64,000 bases of DNA, from NCBI GenBank assembly GCA_025642065.1, contig JAODUP010000044.1, positions 661,001 through 725,000 of the forward strand. The letters run 5' to 3'. Below the pieces are notes generated by a model, which saw only the letters and a list, made by a program, of their open reading frames with translations, was not told the origin of the DNA and ran no database searches. A program made the translations under genes and the position numbers. This document shows positions 60,516 through 64,000 of this stretch, piece after piece. Origin of the DNA: Paralvinella palmiformis. Lineage: Eukaryota > Annelida > Polychaeta > Terebellida > Alvinellidae. Numbering within the stretch: the first letter of the stretch is position 1; every line of letters begins with the position of its first letter.

Positions 60516-62139
60516 ATACAGTCATTTAGTTGGCGTACAAATAAAAGTACTGTGTAAAAAACATAAATGTTGTTCTATGTAACATTAAGTAATTGAGAAT
60601 TTTAATCTTCTGTAATTGACATATTGGTTAGTGTGTAAAAGATGGGCAGTTGTGATTTGAATATTAGTTTGTAGACTGATTACTTATCGGGTAAAGTAGC
60701 CGTAAGATTTTTATTTATTAGGATCTCATTTCAGGTTTGTGCTGGTGATTGGTCAAACTATGTATTGTGCCAATGAGAAACTACAGCAGAGGCTAAAGTC
60801 TGATGCTAACGTAGAGTCAGCCCATGATGGTGATTTAGATTGGTATAGCCAGGCGGTATTCCTGTGTCCACATGCATTCATGGAATCGCTAATGTTCAGT
60901 TGCGTATAACTGTTAAACGTCCATTGTGTGGTACTAGAGAGGGGCTGAATGGCGGGAATCTTGCGTTACAACTCAAGTTGTATTGTCCCTGAATTGTCCA
61001 ATAATATACCTGAGGCCGTGTATTTATCTACAACCTGCAGTCGTACCGACGACTGCCATACAGCCTACACCTAACATCTAAAGACTGTTAATACGTGATT
61101 GTGACCCATTAACATCATTTCTGAAGAATCACTGATTTATAGGAGGGACCAACTTCTGATCTTTATTATTGGTTAATCTGAGTCGGTATGTGCCGTTGAG
61201 TAACGGGACTCGGGAAAGGGAATATTTCTGTTTATTGAATTTTCTGTTATTGTTTGTTTCTGAATATTGCAAGCGTGTGATGAATGTTGAAATTAAATTT
61301 TCTGTAAGAAAACTAGTTGCTTAATGTATTCTTATGAACATGTGATTGACATGGATACGTTATAACATCGAAGTGGCTCTCATGCAATTGTTGCAAAATC
61401 CCATTCCTCATCATTCACCAACAATCAAAATAGCACCTTCAAAGTGAATCTTGTCACGTACAACCCAATACACAAATAGCTGTAGTGATTTTTTTCTCTC
61501 TCTGTATTTAGGCCACCGAGAGGTATTAAATAACTTCAGCTGTGTGAATATATAATCGGATCCTAATAATGAGTTAAATAGATTCACTCCCTTGAAGAAC
61601 TTACGAAAATGTTGCATGTATCGGCAACGACTGGGGCCATTCTCCCATCTCCGAGTTATATTAATGATTAATGATATCAAATCCCGATAAGACGTCAGGA
61701 TTCATGGATACGGAATGATGCCGTCAAAATGGCAGCTTAACATGGCGGAAGCCTTGACCAAACAAAAGAGGTTAACAATGCTACTGATTGACAATGGTAA
61801 TCAGTCGAAATGTAAATTATCAGCTTCAAAATTAGAATTTCCAATACTTTTGCTTTCTTATCGCCTTTTATAAATGTAAATCCATGAATTGTTGGCTTAA
61901 AGTAACGACGGAAATACCGACATTTACAGCGTTTAGCACACATTTAATCAAGTATTGTGATAATGATATTACTAACGTGCGGAGCTTAACAAGAAAGGTT
62001 AAAAAACGGAATATTATAAATAAATTGGTTACAGCGGTATATACCAATGAGGTTTCTTAACCATTTAGTGCTTGAATCCAAATGAACTTTTGTGACTATT
62101 GCTGTGTTTTTTTGTAGATCTAGATCTAACTTATATATG

Positions 62140-62142
<3 letters not shown>
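60513..62142. other. Intergenic, no supported gene
   Basis: A 57-codon open stretch at 60735-60909 after a TTTCAG is noted separately. Minus frames at 61411-61680 and 61737-61943 are unrecognised. ATGGCGG at 61745-61751 may be a promoter-type YY1 site. Confidence 0.5.

Positions 62143-62206
<64 letters not shown>
62143..62206. repeat. (TA)n microsatellite
   Basis: About 64 bp of TA; left border of a pogo/Tigger-like element. Confidence 0.97.
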
Positions 62207-62210
<4 letters not shown>

Positions 62211-62863
62211 TGGTAATAAATAACTAGGATATAACGAAATAGTAGCTTAACTCGAAGTGGTTAGCTGATCCAGCCAAACGTCCATTCACTTACGAAATTT
62301 ATACAACGAAAACTTGGTTATTCGAAGTGATTTTTCGGTCCCAGCAGCATTAAATCAATATAAATCGTGCTGGCTATGACAAATTACGATGTTTGAAATT
62401 TCAATTTCCAGTCAGTGCAATCGTAAATGTAACGATCAGTATGAAAATGACAATCAAATTTAATTGCAATGTTTTGAAGACAGAAGTATGCAATGTTATT
62501 GTTACATTAGGGTTCAGGTAGATGGCAAGTTGATATTGACACTTGTCACTTCAAAGGTTATTGTGAAATATGCTAAACTATGAACTTTGGAGAATGTGGA
62601 AATAAAAGATGAAATTAATTGTTGTTTTTAATCATCCAATCAGAGACTAGGAACACATTTGCCCTATGTCTTCAATTTATAGCAAAACACCAAGCAATAC
62701 ATGTAATAAAACAGCGTTTATTTTCACCAATTATCGGTCGTGCGTCTGTAACTAATATCTGATAAATACATGGCACCTATATTTGAAAACTGGGATAATT
62801 TAATTACCGTTATAACGAAATGAATTCATATTCCTGTTGAATTTCGTTATAACTAAGTTTTAC
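62207..62863. mobile_element. Pogo/Tigger-like non-autonomous element bounded by TA arrays
   Basis: The right end in complement reads GTAAAACTTAGTTATAACGA followed by AATTC, typical of pogo/Tigger termini, and a left-side TATAACGAAAT plus TTATTCGAAGTGATTTTTCG are also typical. TA is the target of this superfamily, and TA arrays lie on both sides. The left end is eroded and there is no transposase frame. Confidence 0.5.
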
Positions 62864-62884
62864 TATATATATATATATATATAT
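62864..62884. repeat. Short (TA)n microsatellite
   Basis: About 21 bp of TA; right border of the pogo/Tigger-like element. Confidence 0.9.
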
Positions 62885-63233
62885 AAAAGAAAAGTATTTT
62901 TTGGTGGTGTGACATATTTATATTTATACTCCGTGTTATGTACGGATTTTTGATTAGCAGCTGGCAGTCCACATTTATATTAAGCATGTAAGGTTTTTCC
63001 GCATGCGTATTGGGGATCTGGGAATTAAAGTAGACTGTTGTTACGTATCCGAGCATCGAAATTGTGTTCGTTGATGATAAAGGTCCGAGCACTCTACGCG
63101 CGATTTTGTCAAATTCAAAGACATTCCCAGGACCGGGAAAATGAATTTGTTATTTTCCAGGTTTTCTAGGACAACTGGGAACACCGATTATTTGTAAAGC
63201 CGCACGGCTGTTCTATCGATCGTCTATTATTAT

Positions 63234-64000
63234 AATGTTGGGTCCATACAAACCTGTGCCAACTCATGTTACTGCACGTCTACAGCGATGGGCATTAATT
63301 AAGGCGGCGTACAATTATGATCTGGTATAAAGGATCACAGTTCTTCATTCTGACAGTGATGGCATGTCACGTCTACCATTACCTACTACATGGGATCCAA
63401 AGTCTGAGAACAAATCTTGCCATTTTTTCGAGTCAGATATTGGGAGTGCTGTAACTAGTGCGCAAATTCGCCAAAAAACTAGAGTGGATCCAGTAATTTC
63501 TCGTGTACATTCATATACAGTAAATGGATGGCCTACACAGATTTCATATCCACAATTCATGCCCTACAGTGTTAGCAAAGCTGAACTATCAGTGGAACAT
63601 GGATGTGTACTTTTGAGTGCCAGGGTAATTGTAAATGGGACGGAGGTTACGTACACGTTCGGATTTAGTCCTACCTTCTTCTACAATAAAATTAGTTCAC
63701 AATCGTCAAGAGCTAAAGCTCTCATCGGATTTGGATGCTCGTAAATTCATAGTGGGAGATAAAGGTTTATGTTTGGAACTTTGTTGGATCCAGGAAATGG
63801 ATTTCTGGATCAGTTGTTAATATGTTGCGTACACGCCATTACCTGGTAGATGTTGGTAATGGAACCATTTGGAAACGACATGTGGATCAGATGATAAAAT
63901 CTACACAATCTACAACTGTCATTGTAGATATTGAGTCTGAACATTCAGTTATTCATTATCAGGCTGCAGCACCAGTCAATGTTGATATTGATACTGCACC
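63234..64000 (+). pseudogene. Ty3/Gypsy pol fossil lacking the integrase core
   Basis: Frames in order: GPYKPVPTH...LQRWALIKAAYNYDLVY, the end of the RNase H region; then after a shift MSRLPLPTTW, TSAQIRQKTRVDPVISRV and KAELSVEHGCVLL, the linker and start of integrase; then GRRLRTRSDLVLP and, past a frameshift, RHYLVDVG with IWKRHVDQM, the C-terminal end of integrase. The zinc finger and DDE core are missing, and frames shift at least three times. The element continues past the right edge. Confidence 0.88.

Noticed and set aside
1..64000. CRISPR arrays, operons, ribosome binding sites, phage or plasmid features
   Set aside because: Sequence is clearly animal nuclear DNA with spliceosomal introns; tandem repeats seen are microsatellites and one minisatellite without spacers.

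Overview
This is a strongly AT-rich, intron-rich animal genome segment, probably from a mollusc or another lophotrochozoan. The species assignment is an inference from gene structure, tRNA-derived SINEs and dense TA microsatellites; no search was run. No prokaryotic feature, CRISPR array or operon is present. Coordinates of split genes come from reading splice sites and codon phase by eye.

Layout. (1) 1-11780, minus strand: the 5' half of an unconventional myosin XVIII (MYO18A type). Eight coding exons encode a KE-rich N-terminus, a PDZ domain, an SH3-like subdomain and the first part of the motor including the P-loop; the gene runs off the left edge. A non-coding first exon may lie near 23.4 kb and a possible PDZ-less alternative first exon at 7123-7197. 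(2) About 11.8-33.7 kb: no supported protein-coding gene. It holds TA arrays, a 39-bp minisatellite, SINE copies, a LINE 3' end and a ~420-bp foldback element. (3) 33751-42337, plus strand: an 11-exon gene for an Arg/Ser-rich nuclear protein of the THRAP3/BCLAF1 family (556 aa from the first visible ATG), with a 24-nt micro-exon and a decayed hAT transposase in its largest intron. (4) 44-46.7 kb: a graveyard of a MULE-like transposase, a LINE RNase H fragment and a SINE nested in it with visible target-site duplication. (5) 48.9-60.5 kb, minus strand: a complete three-exon cytosolic sulfotransferase gene (291 aa) and, about 9.1 kb away, a second copy broken by two lesions that each coincide with a TA microsatellite. 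Comparing the two copies shows a filled and an empty site for a TTAA-flanked element. (6) 60.5-64 kb: a pogo/Tigger-like element bounded by TA arrays and, at the right edge, a Ty3/Gypsy pol fossil whose integrase core has been deleted.

The three real genes (an actin/Golgi-associated myosin, an RNA-processing factor, and a PAPS-dependent sulfotransferase) have no evident functional link; they are ordinary neighbours in a transposon-rich chromosome. I found no convincing novel multi-gene system. The most informative observations are the microsatellite-bounded sulfotransferase decay, the filled/empty insertion pair, the possible alternative myosin start, and several short non-autonomous elements that can be delimited by their ends.
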